Part shown: positions 1-8,328 of the stretch, in pieces
Layout: each line of letters begins with the position of its first letter
How positions within the stretch are numbered: the first letter of the stretch is position 1
From: Pleomorphomonas sp. PLEO
GTDB lineage: Bacteria > Pseudomonadota > Alphaproteobacteria > Rhizobiales > Pleomorphomonadaceae
Direction of reading: 5' to 3'
Assembly: GCF_041320595.1 (NCBI RefSeq)
Contig: NZ_CP166625.1
Span: 2,664,001-2,728,000, forward strand
DNA length: 64,000 nt
The notes under the pieces: model-generated
The model's input: only the letters and a program-made list of their open reading frames with translations
Databases searched by the model: none
Told to the model about the DNA's origin: nothing
Made by a program: the position numbers and the translations under genes

Positions 1-867
1 TTCGTCAACGATACGCTCGACGCTGAGGTGATCGCGGCGCTGGCAGCCGGTGGTACACGGATCGTGGCGCTTCGGGCGGCCGGCTTCAACAATGTGGCCC
101 TCGACGCGGCCGAGGAGAAGGGCGTCACCGTGCTCCGCGTGCCGGCCTATTCGCCGCATGCGGTCGCCGAATTCTCGGTCGGTCTGCTGCTTGCTCTTGA
201 CCGGCGCATTCACCGGGCGTGGGCGCGGGTGCGTGAAAACAACTTTGCACTGGAAGGCCTGCTTGGCCACGATCTCTACGGCCGCACGGTGGGCATCGTG
301 GGCACTGGCCGGATCGGCGCGCTGGTGGCGCGCGCCTATCGTCTCGGTTTTGGCTGCGAGGTGGTCGCCCATGACCGCTACGAAGTCGATGATCTCAAGG
401 CGATCGGCGTCACCTATGTCGGGCGTGACGAGTTGATCGAGCGTTCGGACATCATCAGCTTGCATTGCCCGCTGACGCCGGAGACGCACTATCTGATCGA
501 CGAGGCGGCGATCGCGCGCGCCAAGCTCGGTTTCGTCCTGATCAACACCTCGCGCGGCGCGCTGATCAATGCGGAGGCGGTGATCGGTGGCCTCAAGAGC
601 GGCCGGATCGGCGGTGTCGCACTCGACGTCTATGAGCAGGAAGCCGACCTGTTCTTTGAAGATCTCTCCAGCGAGATCATCCAGGACGACGTGTTCCAGC
701 GCCTGCTGACTTTCCCCAACGTGCTGATCACCGGCCACCAGGCCTTCTTCACCGAAGAGGCGCTTCTGGCCATTGCCGAGACCACCATGGGCAACATCGC
801 CGTCGAGGAGGCGGGCAAAGTGTCGCCCAACCGCGTGCTCAGCGAGAAGGTGGCCGGCAAGGGCTGA
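1..867 (+). CDS. ldhA: D-lactate dehydrogenase, 5'-truncated by window edge
   Basis: The reading frame is open from base 1, so the gene starts outside the window. About 288 residues are visible; comparison with E. coli LdhA (329 aa) suggests roughly 50 N-terminal residues are missing. The enzyme reduces pyruvate to D-lactate with NADH in the cytoplasm, regenerating NAD+ during fermentation. Visible family marks are the Rossmann glycine motif GIVGTGRIG, the catalytic arginine in NTSRGALIN, the DVYEQEADLFFED segment and the catalytic histidine in ITGHQAFF. The 'FNNVALDAA' and 'RVPAYSPHAVAE' segments are typical of LdhA rather than other 2-hydroxyacid dehydrogenases. It converges on the next gene with 6 bases between the stops. 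Confidence 0.9.
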   Translation, partial: FVNDTLDAEVIAALAAGGTRIVALRAAGFNNVALDAAEEKGVTVLRVPAYSPHAVAEFSVGLLLALDRRIHRAWARVRENNFALEGLLGHDLYGRTVGIVGTGRIGALVARAYRLGFGCEVVAHDRYEVDDLKAIGVTYVGRDELIERSDIISLHCPLTPETHYLIDEAAIARAKLGFVLINTSRGALINAEAVIGGLKSGRIGGVALDVYEQEADLFFEDLSSEIIQDDVFQRLLTFPNVLITGHQAFFTEEALLAIAETTMGNIAVEEAGKVSPNRVLSEKVAGKG

Positions 868-873
868 GGACTC

Positions 874-1977
874 TCAGCCCTTTGCCACAAGGATGTCGCG
901 GGGAAGACCGGACAGGATTTCCGGGCCGTCTTTCCTGAGAATGACGATCTCCTCAAGACGGCATCCGAAGCGGCCGGGCAGGTAGATGCCCGGCTCGATG
1001 GAAAACACCATGCCTTCCTCCAGCACGGTTTCCGAGGTGGCGGTGATATAGGGCGGCTCGTGGCCATCGATGCCCATGCCGTGGCCGGTGCGGTGGGTGA
1101 AGAACTTGCCGTAGCCGGCATCACTGATCACCGTGCGAGCGGCGGCATCGACATCCCGGGCCAGCACGCCGGGCTTTGCGACCGCGATGGCCGCTTGGAC
1201 GGCTCGCTCGACGACGGCGTGGAGTTCCGCAAAGCCTTCCGGCGGCTTTCCTACGACGGCAACGCGGGTGATGTCGCTCGGGAAGGCCGACTTGATGCCG
1301 CCGATGTCGATCACCACCGCGTCGCCCTCGACGATGTGACGGTCGGAGGCGGTGTGATGTGGGAAAGCCCCGTTCGAACCACTGCCGACGATCCAGAAGC
1401 TGGGCGCCGCGCCTTCCTTCAGGAAGTGATTGCGAATGATGGCGGCGAGTTCGTTTTCCGTCATGCCCGGTACGAGAGCGGCGACGGCCGCCTCGATCGC
1501 CCGGTCGGCAATCCCGGCGTTCATTTTGAGCAAGGCGTACTCGCGTTCGTCCTTCTTCATGCGCAGGCCGCCCAGCGTGTCGGCGGTGAAGGCGCGCAGT
1601 ACGTCGGACGGCAGAGTGTCGAGGACGAGCAGGGCAAAGTCGGCGCGCATGGTCTCATCGACGGCGACGCGGTCGGGGGCGCTGGCGCCGATGGCCGAAA
1701 GCGCATGGCAGAGCGCCACGTGTGGCCCCATTTCGTCGGTCCAGCGGAAAAGGTCGATGTCGGTGTGTTGGCTCACCTCGTCGGCGTTAAGGGCCGGTAT
1801 CAGCAAGGCAGTGCCACCCGGCGACACCAGCAACAGGCAGGGGCGCTCGTCGGAGACTGGCGTGAAGCCGAGCAGCCATTGCATATGCGAGCCCGGCGCG
1901 ACGGCGACGAGACCGGTTTCGGTGGCGACCATCCGCTCGCGCAAGGCGGCGAGGCGGGCTTGGGTCTCAGGGGTCAT
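874..1977 (-). CDS. M24-family metallopeptidase (Xaa-Pro aminopeptidase type)
   Basis: Cytoplasmic dinuclear-metal peptidase or related hydrolase with the creatinase/aminopeptidase P fold, about 367 aa. The N-terminal third is a creatinase-like domain. The C-terminal pita-bread domain shows VVIDIGG, SDITR, THRTGHGMGIDGHEPPY and FSIEPGIYLPG, which supply metal ligands (Asp, Asp, His, Glu). A longer open frame reaches 2052, but the ATG at 1977 has an AAGGA ribosome-binding site 8 bases upstream and begins the usual MTPETQARL N-terminus, so I chose it. Peptidases of this group often cleave Xaa-Pro dipeptides; the exact substrate is not shown by the sequence. Confidence 0.85.
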   Translation of the reverse strand: MTPETQARLAALRERMVATETGLVAVAPGSHMQWLLGFTPVSDERPCLLLVSPGGTALLIPALNADEVSQHTDIDLFRWTDEMGPHVALCHALSAIGASAPDRVAVDETMRADFALLVLDTLPSDVLRAFTADTLGGLRMKKDEREYALLKMNAGIADRAIEAAVAALVPGMTENELAAIIRNHFLKEGAAPSFWIVGSGSNGAFPHHTASDRHIVEGDAVVIDIGGIKSAFPSDITRVAVVGKPPEGFAELHAVVERAVQAAIAVAKPGVLARDVDAAARTVISDAGYGKFFTHRTGHGMGIDGHEPPYITATSETVLEEGMVFSIEPGIYLPGRFGCRLEEIVILRKDGPEILSGLPRDILVAKG

Positions 1978-2201
1978 TGTGCGGTCCTTAGAAGCATCCG
2001 CTTTTCCTAGGAAGCCGCTGACTTCTAGGGAAAAGCGGAGGCTGACAAACAAAAGGCTGGGGCGAGGCCGGGTAGCTCCCTAGCGTGCCGGCTCTTTGGG
2101 CCGGCTATCGGTTTTCAATTATAGACTTTCGGCGAAGATCTACCAACTGCATTGCCGCGTGGCTCCCTTGCGCGGCGGGCATTGGGTGCCAATAATCGGC
2201 A

Positions 2202-2873
2202 ATGACAGCGGAGAGCCGATTGGCCAACGATTTTATCCTATCCGACGCAGGGATTGGCGCCTTGCTTCTCGACGTCGCCTCCGGCGGTGCCTTCGACGAG
2301 GAGCGGCAGGCGCGGCTCCTGGCGCTTGCCGAAAGTCTCACCGGCAGCGATGGCGTGGACGATGTCGTGCCCGGCATGAACAACCTGATGGTGGCCTTCG
2401 ATCCGCTGACGATCGACGCAGGCGCGATGGAGCGACGCCTTGTCGACGGCTGGCGGAGCGCCGTTGCGCGCGTGGGAGATGGCCGGACGCATGACATCGC
2501 CGTGGTTTATGGCGGGCCGGATATCGAGGGTTTCGCGGCCGACCTCGGCCTGTCCGTCGACGAGGTGGCTGAGCGGCACGCCGGCGCCGTCTATCGGGTG
2601 GCGGCGATCGGCGCCATGCCCGGCTTTCCTTATCTTTCGGGCCTCGATCCGGCGCTGGCGATGCCGCGCCGGGCTGTGCCTCGCCAAGGCGTGCCAAAAG
2701 GGGCGGTGATCGTCGGCGGCGGACAGGCCGGCATCATGCCGATCACGGCTCCTTCGGGCTGGCACATTGTCGGCCACACTGATTTTGAACTGTTCGATCC
2801 GCATCGGGCGGCCCCGGCGACGCTGAAGCCGGGCGATACGGTGCGCTTCACCATTGCGGGAGTGAGGCGGTGA
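2202..2873 (+). CDS. pxpB: 5-oxoprolinase subunit B (KipI / allophanate hydrolase subunit 1 family)
   Basis: About 223 aa, the normal size for the KipI/PxpB family. With PxpA and PxpC it forms the ATP-dependent 5-oxoprolinase that opens pyroglutamate to glutamate. Characteristic segments are PGMNNLMVAFDP, HAGAVYRVAAIGAMPGFPYLSGLDP, PRRAVPRQGVPKGAVIVGGGQ and the C-terminal PSGWHIVGHTDFELFDP. Its last codon overlaps the GTG start of pxpC by 4 bases, so the two are translationally coupled. Unusually, pxpA lies on the opposite strand 740 bases downstream and converges on this pair. Confidence 0.9.
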   Translation: MTAESRLANDFILSDAGIGALLLDVASGGAFDEERQARLLALAESLTGSDGVDDVVPGMNNLMVAFDPLTIDAGAMERRLVDGWRSAVARVGDGRTHDIAVVYGGPDIEGFAADLGLSVDEVAERHAGAVYRVAAIGAMPGFPYLSGLDPALAMPRRAVPRQGVPKGAVIVGGGQAGIMPITAPSGWHIVGHTDFELFDPHRAAPATLKPGDTVRFTIAGVRR

Positions 2874-3826
2874 TCGAGATCCTCTCTTCGGGCGCGCTCA
2901 ACTCGGTGCAGGATCGCGGCCGCCTCGGGCTGTTGTCGAGCGGAGTGTCGCGTTCCGGCGCCATGGATCTTCAAGCGCTGGACGCCGCCAATGCGCTGCT
3001 TTGCAACGACCGGAACGCGGCGGCGATCGAGGTTGCCGCCTTCCCCTTTCGTTTGCGCTTTGAGATGGCAACGAAGGTGGCCATCGCTGGCGCGGTCGCC
3101 GAGGCGAGGCTGGCCGGCCGCCGCTTGCCGCCCTGGTGGGCGTTGGAAGCGCGGGCCGGCGATGAACTGACGATCGATCCACCGGTAACGGGGGCTCGGG
3201 TCTATGTCGCCCTGGGCGGCGGCGTCGATGTACCGCTGCTCCTGGGCGCCAGGGCAACGGACCTCAAAAGCGGCTACGGCGGCCATGAGGGTCGGGGGCT
3301 GATGCGCGGCGATCGTTTGCCGCTGGGGCGGCAACCGTCAGGACGGTTGCCCGAGGCAGGCATCGGCGCGCTGCCTCCGCCCGGGCGGGGCGATCCCAGC
3401 CGGCCGCTGTGCGTGTTGCCGACCGCCGAGTGGGCGGACTTTTCTGAGGATGCCCACCGGCTATTCGAGAGCGTGGGCTGGCGGACCACCGCCGAGGCCG
3501 ACCGGCAGGGCTGCCGGCTCGACGGGCCGGAACTCGTGCGTCAGCGGCGGCGCGAGCTTCTGTCGCATGGCATCGTGCCGGGTACGGTGCAGGTGCCGCC
3601 CTCGGGCCGGCCGATCGTACAGCTCGCCGAGGCCAATACCTGTGGCGGCTACCCGAAAATTGCGACGGTGATCGAGGCCGATCTCTGGCGGCTCGGGCAG
3701 GCGATGCCGGGCGATGAGCTGAGCTTTGCCGTCGTCGGGCGCAATGAAGCGCTGGCGGCGCTCCGCGAGACCGCCGATTGGCTGGCCCGGCTGCGAAGGG
3801 CGGCGGCGCTTTATCGCGTTTCGTAG
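2870..3826 (+). CDS. pxpC: 5-oxoprolinase subunit C (KipA, biotin-dependent carboxyltransferase family)
   Basis: About 318 aa. The N-terminus IEILSSGALNSVQDRGRLG and the SRSGAMDLQALDAANALL segment are hallmarks of the KipA/allophanate-hydrolase subunit 2 family; YVALGGGVDVPLLLGARATD and the C-terminal GRPIVQLAEANTCGGYPKIA follow in family order. It partners PxpB in pyroglutamate (5-oxoproline) hydrolysis. GTG start, overlapping the pxpB stop. Its 3' end overlaps the 3' end of the opposing small lipoyl-domain gene by 16 bases. A related lactam substrate is possible because kipIA-type subunits also occur in carboxylating lactamases. Confidence 0.9.
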   Translation: MIEILSSGALNSVQDRGRLGLLSSGVSRSGAMDLQALDAANALLCNDRNAAAIEVAAFPFRLRFEMATKVAIAGAVAEARLAGRRLPPWWALEARAGDELTIDPPVTGARVYVALGGGVDVPLLLGARATDLKSGYGGHEGRGLMRGDRLPLGRQPSGRLPEAGIGALPPPGRGDPSRPLCVLPTAEWADFSEDAHRLFESVGWRTTAEADRQGCRLDGPELVRQRRRELLSHGIVPGTVQVPPSGRPIVQLAEANTCGGYPKIATVIEADLWRLGQAMPGDELSFAVVGRNEALAALRETADWLARLRRAAALYRVS

Positions 3827-4188
3827 AGCGGTGTGCCCCAGCCGACGGTGTCGCCATCTTTGGCGAGCGCTCTGCCGAGCGTCAGGTCGGCGGCGGCGAT
3901 AACCGGCAGCAACAGGCCATTGGCTTCAACGAAGGCTATCGTCTCGCCCTTTGCGATCTGGTCGCCCTCGGAAAAACGCGGGGCGCCTTCGAGGGGATGC
4001 GCCGACCGGAAGCGGCCGGGCGAGCTCGCGGTGGCAAAGGTTGGCGGCGGTTCGGCCAGGACCGGCACGGACGCCTCTTCCGTCGCAAAGCGCAGCCTGA
4101 GATGCGCTGTGCCGGAGCGTATGTTGACGGTGGCGAGGCCTTGTCCATCGAGCCGGCGGACGACAGCTTCGATCTCTTCGAAGGTCAT
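3811..4188 (-). CDS. biotinyl-domain-like protein lacking the biotin lysine
   Basis: 125 aa, last gene of the minus-strand pxpA-BCCP-this run, overlapping the preceding BCCP stop by 4 bases (ATGA). The C-terminal half has the biotinyl/lipoyl-domain pattern (hydrophobic hammerhead: GDQIAKGETIAFVEA... followed by the mirrored half ending in GTPLYETR). At the place where a carrier has EAMKM this protein reads EANGL (residues 88-92), so no biotinylatable lysine is present at the hairpin tip. It resembles a degenerate second carboxyl-carrier subunit and probably has a structural or regulatory role with the oxoprolinase proteins; that role is inference from position. Confidence 0.7.
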   Translation of the reverse strand: MTFEEIEAVVRRLDGQGLATVNIRSGTAHLRLRFATEEASVPVLAEPPPTFATASSPGRFRSAHPLEGAPRFSEGDQIAKGETIAFVEANGLLLPVIAAADLTLGRALAKDGDTVGWGTPLYETR

Positions 4189-4613
4189 GACGGATCGTCC
4201 GGGGCAAGGCGGAACAGCGTCGAGCCACGCGTTACCAGGGCACCGTTCTCCGCCCCGACTGACACAACGCGGCCGGCCCGGTCGGCCTCGATGGGGTTCA
4301 GCATCTTCATGGCTTCAAGCAGGCCGATGGTCTGCCCCTCCTCGACACGGTCGCCGATCTCGACGAAGGGCGGGCTTTCTGGCGATGACGATCGATAGAA
4401 AGTACCGGTCAGACCGGAGACGATTGTGTGGGCTTCCGGCGAGGCCTGCTTTCGTGCGGAAGCGATCACCGGTGTGGCTGGTACGCGTGGCCGCGCGGCG
4501 GCGGCGCCATCCTTCACCAGATGAATGCGGACATCGCCCTCTTCGAACTCGATTTCCAGAAGGCCGGAGTCGTTGAGCAGCGCGCCGAGGCGATCGAGAA
4601 GCGTGTCGTCCAT
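4185..4613 (-). CDS. biotin carboxyl carrier protein (AccB-like)
   Basis: 142 aa. It has an N-terminal segment resembling AccB (LLNDSGLLEIEFEEGDVRIHL), a short Ala/Pro-rich linker and a C-terminal biotinyl domain with GLTGTFYRSSSPESPPFVEIGD and the canonical EAMKM, placing biotin on Lys103. A longer frame extends to 4790 but the ATG at 4613 overlaps the pxpA stop (TGATG), the usual coupled arrangement, and matches the AccB N-terminus. It would carry CO2 on biotin. There is no biotin carboxylase gene in the window, so it must borrow one encoded elsewhere or work in a non-carboxylating context. It could be a second accB dedicated to lactam or oxoproline metabolism. Confidence 0.85.
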   Translation of the reverse strand: MDDTLLDRLGALLNDSGLLEIEFEEGDVRIHLVKDGAAAARPRVPATPVIASARKQASPEAHTIVSGLTGTFYRSSSPESPPFVEIGDRVEEGQTIGLLEAMKMLNPIEADRAGRVVSVGAENGALVTRGSTLFRLAPDDPS

Positions 4614-5395
4614 CAGGGCTTGCTCGCGAAGGAGGCGAGCACGATGCCCTCGATGGCGAGACGTTCGCGCAAGAGCCGCGCCGTCACCACCGCCGTCGGG
4701 TTGTCGCCGTGGACGCAGATGGAGTCGACCGATGTCGGCAGCACCTTGCCGGTGACCGAGACGATCTCTCCGGTCTTGACCATGCGGCAAGCCCGTTCGA
4801 CCGCCTCGGCGGGGTCGTGGACGAAGGCGCCGGGCCGGGCGCGCGGCATCAGGCTGCCGTCGTCCTGATAGCCGCGATCGGCGTAGACCTCCGAGTAAGT
4901 GCGAAGGCCGGCGTCGCGGGCGAGCCGCTCCTGCTGGCCGTGGGCGATGGCGAGGCAGGCAAGCGAGGCGTCAACGCCCTTGATCGCCCTGATACTGGCC
5001 GCGGCGATATCGGGATCGGCAACCGCGAGGTTGGCGAGCGCGCCGTGCAGCTTCACATAGGCAATCGGATGGTTGGCCAGCGTCGACAGGGCCGACGCCG
5101 CGCCGATCTGGTAGGCGATCAGCCGCTCGATTTCGCCGGCCGAGTAGGGCAGGGCGCGCCGGCCGAAGCCCCAGAGATCGGGAAAGCCGGGGTGGGCACC
5201 GACGGTGACGCCGCCGGCCTTGGCGAGACGGAAGGTCTCGACCATGATTTCCGGGTCGCCGGCATGAAAGCCGCAGGCGACGTTGGCCGACGTGACCACA
5301 TCAAGCAGCGCAGCATCGTCGCCGATGCGGTAGGCGCCGAAGCCCTCGCCGAGATCGGCGTTGAGATCGACGGCACGAGAGAGGACGGCTGTCAT
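4613..5395 (-). CDS. pxpA: 5-oxoprolinase subunit A (LamB/YcsF family)
   Basis: About 260 aa, the usual family length. The start AVDLNADLGEGFGAYRIGDD, the SANVACGFHAGDP segment, TVGAHPGFPDLWGFGRR, YVKLHGAL, AFVHDP and VDSICVHGDNP all match LamB/YcsF proteins. With PxpB and PxpC it hydrolyses 5-oxoproline using ATP. The open frame continues to 5566, but the ATG at 5395 gives the conserved N-terminus. First gene of a three-gene coupled run (pxpA, BCCP, BCCP-like), converging on pxpBC. Confidence 0.9.
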   Translation of the reverse strand: MTAVLSRAVDLNADLGEGFGAYRIGDDAALLDVVTSANVACGFHAGDPEIMVETFRLAKAGGVTVGAHPGFPDLWGFGRRALPYSAGEIERLIAYQIGAASALSTLANHPIAYVKLHGALANLAVADPDIAAASIRAIKGVDASLACLAIAHGQQERLARDAGLRTYSEVYADRGYQDDGSLMPRARPGAFVHDPAEAVERACRMVKTGEIVSVTGKVLPTSVDSICVHGDNPTAVVTARLLRERLAIEGIVLASFASKP

Positions 5396-5557
5396 CGCGG
5401 CGGTCTCCGGTTCATTCTGTCCAATATAGAGGCTCGGGCGGCGAACGGAAGCCGGCAAGCCGGCATTCACGAAGCTCTGAAATGCGCCGGAGCACCGCCG
5501 CTGGCTTTCGCGCCTGACAATGGATAGGGTGCGCCGCGCAACCCGCCGGACCAGACC

Positions 5558-7021
5558 ATGACCCATATTTCGCCGCCCGAACAGCCGGTTCTGAACGAAG
5601 ACGACAAGACCAAGATCGTTATCACTTCCCTGCTGTGCATGTTCCTGGCGGCGCTCGACCAGACCATCGTTACGCCAGCTCTGCCGGTGATGGGCGCCTC
5701 GCTCGGCGGCGGCCAGTGGGTATCGTGGATCGTCTCGGCCTATTTCCTGACGGCGACTGCGGTGACGCCGCTTTACGGCAAGCTTGCCGACCTCAAGGGA
5801 CGCCGGCCGGTGCTCTATGCCGGCGTCGGCATCTTCGTGGCGGGCTCGCTGATGTCGGCCTTGGCACCGTCGATGGCGGTACTAATTGCCGGACGCGCCT
5901 TGCAGGGCCTCGGCGGCGGCGGGCTGATGGCCCTTGTCCAGACCATCATCGGCGACGTGGCGCCGCCGCGCGAGCGCGGCAAATACATGGTCTATATCGC
6001 CGGTATCTGGGCGACCGCGAGCATCGCCGGACCGGTGCTGGGCGGCGTCCTCGCCGAGTATGTCCACTGGTCGGCCATCTTCTGGCTGAACCTGCCGCTT
6101 GGCGCGATTGCCGTCGGCCTGTCGCTGAAGCCGCTCTCCAAGCTGCCGAACATTCGTCGCGACCATAAGCTCGATATCCTCGGCGCGGTGATAATCATCG
6201 CGGCGACGCTGCTGTTTCTTCTGGCGCTGACGCTGGGCGGACATTCCTATCCCTGGAGCTCGCCGCCCATTCTGGGAATGCTGGTGGTCTCGGCCGCGGC
6301 CTTCATCCTGTTCGCCTGGTACCAGTTCCAGCCGGTCGAGCCGCTGCTGCCGCCGCGCATTTTCGGCAACAAGGTGATTGCACTCACCTCCGCCACGGCC
6401 TTCCTGGCGACGGCCGGCATGTTCGGACTGTCGGTCTACTACCCGGTTTATCTGCAGCTCATCGAAGGCTTCGGCGCCTCAGCGGCCGGTCTCGCCTTGC
6501 TCGGGCCGATGATCGGCGCGGTGGCCGGGTCGAGCATCTCGGCGCGCATTCTGCGCAAGGGCCGACATTACAAGCGGCTGCCGATGATCGGCAGCCTCAT
6601 ATCGCTGGTGTCGCTGACGGTGGTCGGCTTCCTGGTCGGCAATGTCTCCTTCTGGGTGATCGAGGTCCTGGCCCTTCTCACGTCCTTTGGCCAAGGCACG
6701 TTGTTTCCGGTCGGTATGGTCATGGTGCAAAACGCCGCCGACCCGCGCGACCTCGGTACGGCGACCGGTGCCTATACCTTCGTTCGCTCGCTGGGCTCGG
6801 TCGTCGCCATCGCCGTACTGGGGGCCATCGTCGGCAGCGCCGGCATTGGCGACCATATCAGTGTCGGCGGGCTTGATCCTGCGGCTCGGGAGAGTGTCGT
6901 TGCCGCCTTCCGGGCGCTGTTCCTTGCCGCCGCCGGGGCGCAGCTCTTGTCGCTGGTCCTGCTTGCCCGGATCGAGGAACGGCCGCTTCGTGGCCGTACG
7001 CCGCCGCCGGTCGAAGAGTAA
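5558..7021 (+). CDS. DHA2-family MFS drug:H+ antiporter (EmrB/QacA type)
   Basis: 487 aa inner-membrane protein with the length and hydrophobic pattern of 14-helix DHA2 transporters. The first helix carries FLAALDQTIVTPALPVMG (motif D1) and the loop after helix 2 carries GKLADLKGRRPVLYAG (motif A). GRALQGLGGGGLMALVQTIIGD and the motif C-like ATASIAGPVLGGVLAEY follow. It should export a hydrophobic compound in exchange for protons; the substrate is not evident. No adjacent TetR or MarR repressor and no membrane-fusion partner are present, so it probably acts alone in the inner membrane. Confidence 0.9.
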   Translation: MTHISPPEQPVLNEDDKTKIVITSLLCMFLAALDQTIVTPALPVMGASLGGGQWVSWIVSAYFLTATAVTPLYGKLADLKGRRPVLYAGVGIFVAGSLMSALAPSMAVLIAGRALQGLGGGGLMALVQTIIGDVAPPRERGKYMVYIAGIWATASIAGPVLGGVLAEYVHWSAIFWLNLPLGAIAVGLSLKPLSKLPNIRRDHKLDILGAVIIIAATLLFLLALTLGGHSYPWSSPPILGMLVVSAAAFILFAWYQFQPVEPLLPPRIFGNKVIALTSATAFLATAGMFGLSVYYPVYLQLIEGFGASAAGLALLGPMIGAVAGSSISARILRKGRHYKRLPMIGSLISLVSLTVVGFLVGNVSFWVIEVLALLTSFGQGTLFPVGMVMVQNAADPRDLGTATGAYTFVRSLGSVVAIAVLGAIVGSAGIGDHISVGGLDPAARESVVAAFRALFLAAAGAQLLSLVLLARIEERPLRGRTPPPVEE

Positions 7022-7063
7022 AGTTCTGGCCGACCACCTGGGTCGGTGGGGGGAGAAGTTTGA

Positions 7064-7372
7064 ATGATCCTGCATTGCGTGTTCATGAAGATGCCGGCCG
7101 CCACGTCGTCGGCCGACATCCTGAAGCTCTATGGCGCGGTCGCGGCGCTGAAGTCGTTCATTCCGGGCATGATCGACTTCAAGGCCGGTCCGAATGAGTC
7201 ACCTGAAGGTCTCGGTCATGGCTTCGAACACGGCTTTGTCGTCACCTTTACCGACGCAGCGGCGCGCGATGCCTATCTGATCCATCCCGAGCATGTGAAG
7301 GTCGGCGACAAGATCGTGGCGGCGACCGAAGGCGGGCTGGATGGCGTCCTCGTGTATGATTTCGAGGTTTGA
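7064..7372 (+). CDS. Dabb (stress-responsive A/B barrel) domain protein
   Basis: 102 aa, one Dabb domain. Typical marks are the N-terminal ILHCVFMKM strand, a central 'FIPGMIDFKAGPNESPEG' strand-loop, FEHGFVVTFTDAAARDAYLIHPEH, and a C-terminal VLVYDFEV strand. Members form ferredoxin-like dimeric barrels; most have no known substrate. A GGGGGAG ribosome-binding site lies 8 bases before the ATG. It follows the DHA2 exporter by 42 bases; that gap holds a 7-bp hairpin without a T-run, so co-transcription is possible. Confidence 0.8.
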   Translation: MILHCVFMKMPAATSSADILKLYGAVAALKSFIPGMIDFKAGPNESPEGLGHGFEHGFVVTFTDAAARDAYLIHPEHVKVGDKIVAATEGGLDGVLVYDFEV

Positions 7373-7523
7373 AGAGGCACTTTTTTAGCGTCTCTAAAGG
7401 CTTCCATATCGATTCAACCGCCAAGGCATTGTCGGCGGGCGGTGTTGGCTGTACATATGAGGAGTGTTGCGGACGATACTTTCGTCTGAGTGACCGCTCC
7501 TTTTCCGCCATCCATGTAGGCCC

Positions 7524-8300
7524 ATGTCTTTCACCGATCCGCACGACCTCGCCGCCCATTTGCCCGCGCCCGACCGCCTCGCTCTGTTCCTTGATGTCGA
7601 TGGCACGCTGATCGGCCCCACCTACGCCGACCGTGAGCGCGGCATTGCCGCCGATCGCATTGCCCTGATCGACCGGCTGTTCGATCTCCTGGGCGGTGCG
7701 CTGGCCATCGTCAGCGGCCGTTCGGTGGAGACCGTCGACCCGATGTTCAAGCCGCTGAAGCTGCCAGTGGCGGCGCTGCAAGGGGCCGACCGCCGCTTTG
7801 CCGACGGCCGCCGCTTCACCCCGGTACAGACGCCGGAAGAACGCAAGGCGCTCGATGAAATCGCCTTGGCGGTCAAGGCTGCCTATCCGACCATGGACAT
7901 TCAATGGAAGATCGGCGCGCTGGCCATCGTCTACAACGAGGGCGAACCGCTCGTCGCCGAGGTCACGGCGCTGGCCGCGCGCCATTCCGGCGGCCACGTC
8001 GAGGTGATCCCTGGGCGGGTCTCGATCGATGTGGTGCCGCGGGGTGCCAACAAGGGCTCGGGTATCGCCTTCCTGATGGAACACCAGCCTTTCCAAGGCC
8101 GGATTCCGGTGCATGTCGGCGACGACATTCCCGACGAGCCCGGTTTTGACAAGTCTCTCGATCTCGGCGGTTACGGCATCGCCATCGGCCGCAACGTGGC
8201 CGGTGTCGATCGTCGCCTGCCCGACCACGAGGCGACCTGGGCCATGCTCGCCGCTTATGAAGCGCGCTGGCTGGACGACGAACGCGCCGCCGCCCAATAA
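7524..8300 (+). CDS. otsB: trehalose-6-phosphate phosphatase
   Basis: 258 aa HAD-superfamily hydrolase. The nucleophile motif is FLDVDGTLIG (Asp residues near the N-terminus), followed by ALAIVSGRSVETVDPMF, the cap-region substrate lobe, and the late motif HVGDDIPDEPGF with the Mg-binding acidic pair. VSIDVVPRGANKGSGIAFL is typical of OtsB and places the conserved lysine. It removes phosphate from trehalose 6-phosphate, the last step in making trehalose as an osmoprotectant. The synthase otsA is not adjacent and is not in the window. A hairpin terminator follows immediately. Confidence 0.85.
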   Translation: MSFTDPHDLAAHLPAPDRLALFLDVDGTLIGPTYADRERGIAADRIALIDRLFDLLGGALAIVSGRSVETVDPMFKPLKLPVAALQGADRRFADGRRFTPVQTPEERKALDEIALAVKAAYPTMDIQWKIGALAIVYNEGEPLVAEVTALAARHSGGHVEVIPGRVSIDVVPRGANKGSGIAFLMEHQPFQGRIPVHVGDDIPDEPGFDKSLDLGGYGIAIGRNVAGVDRRLPDHEATWAMLAAYEARWLDDERAAAQ

Positions 8301-8328
8301 CATCCACAACTTTTCGGGCGGATGTTTT
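8299..8328 (+). terminator. hairpin after otsB
   Basis: The arms AACATCC and GGATGTT (7 bp, 14-base loop) are followed by TT, giving a TTTT end. It overlaps the otsB stop codon and reaches the 3' end of the opposing PP2C-like gene. Its loop plus right arm is nearly repeated at 9252-9272. Confidence 0.5.

Noticed and set aside
2087-2105. GCCGGC hairpin upstream of pxpB as a terminator
   Set aside because: The stem is short and no plus-strand gene precedes it; the following T-run is weak.
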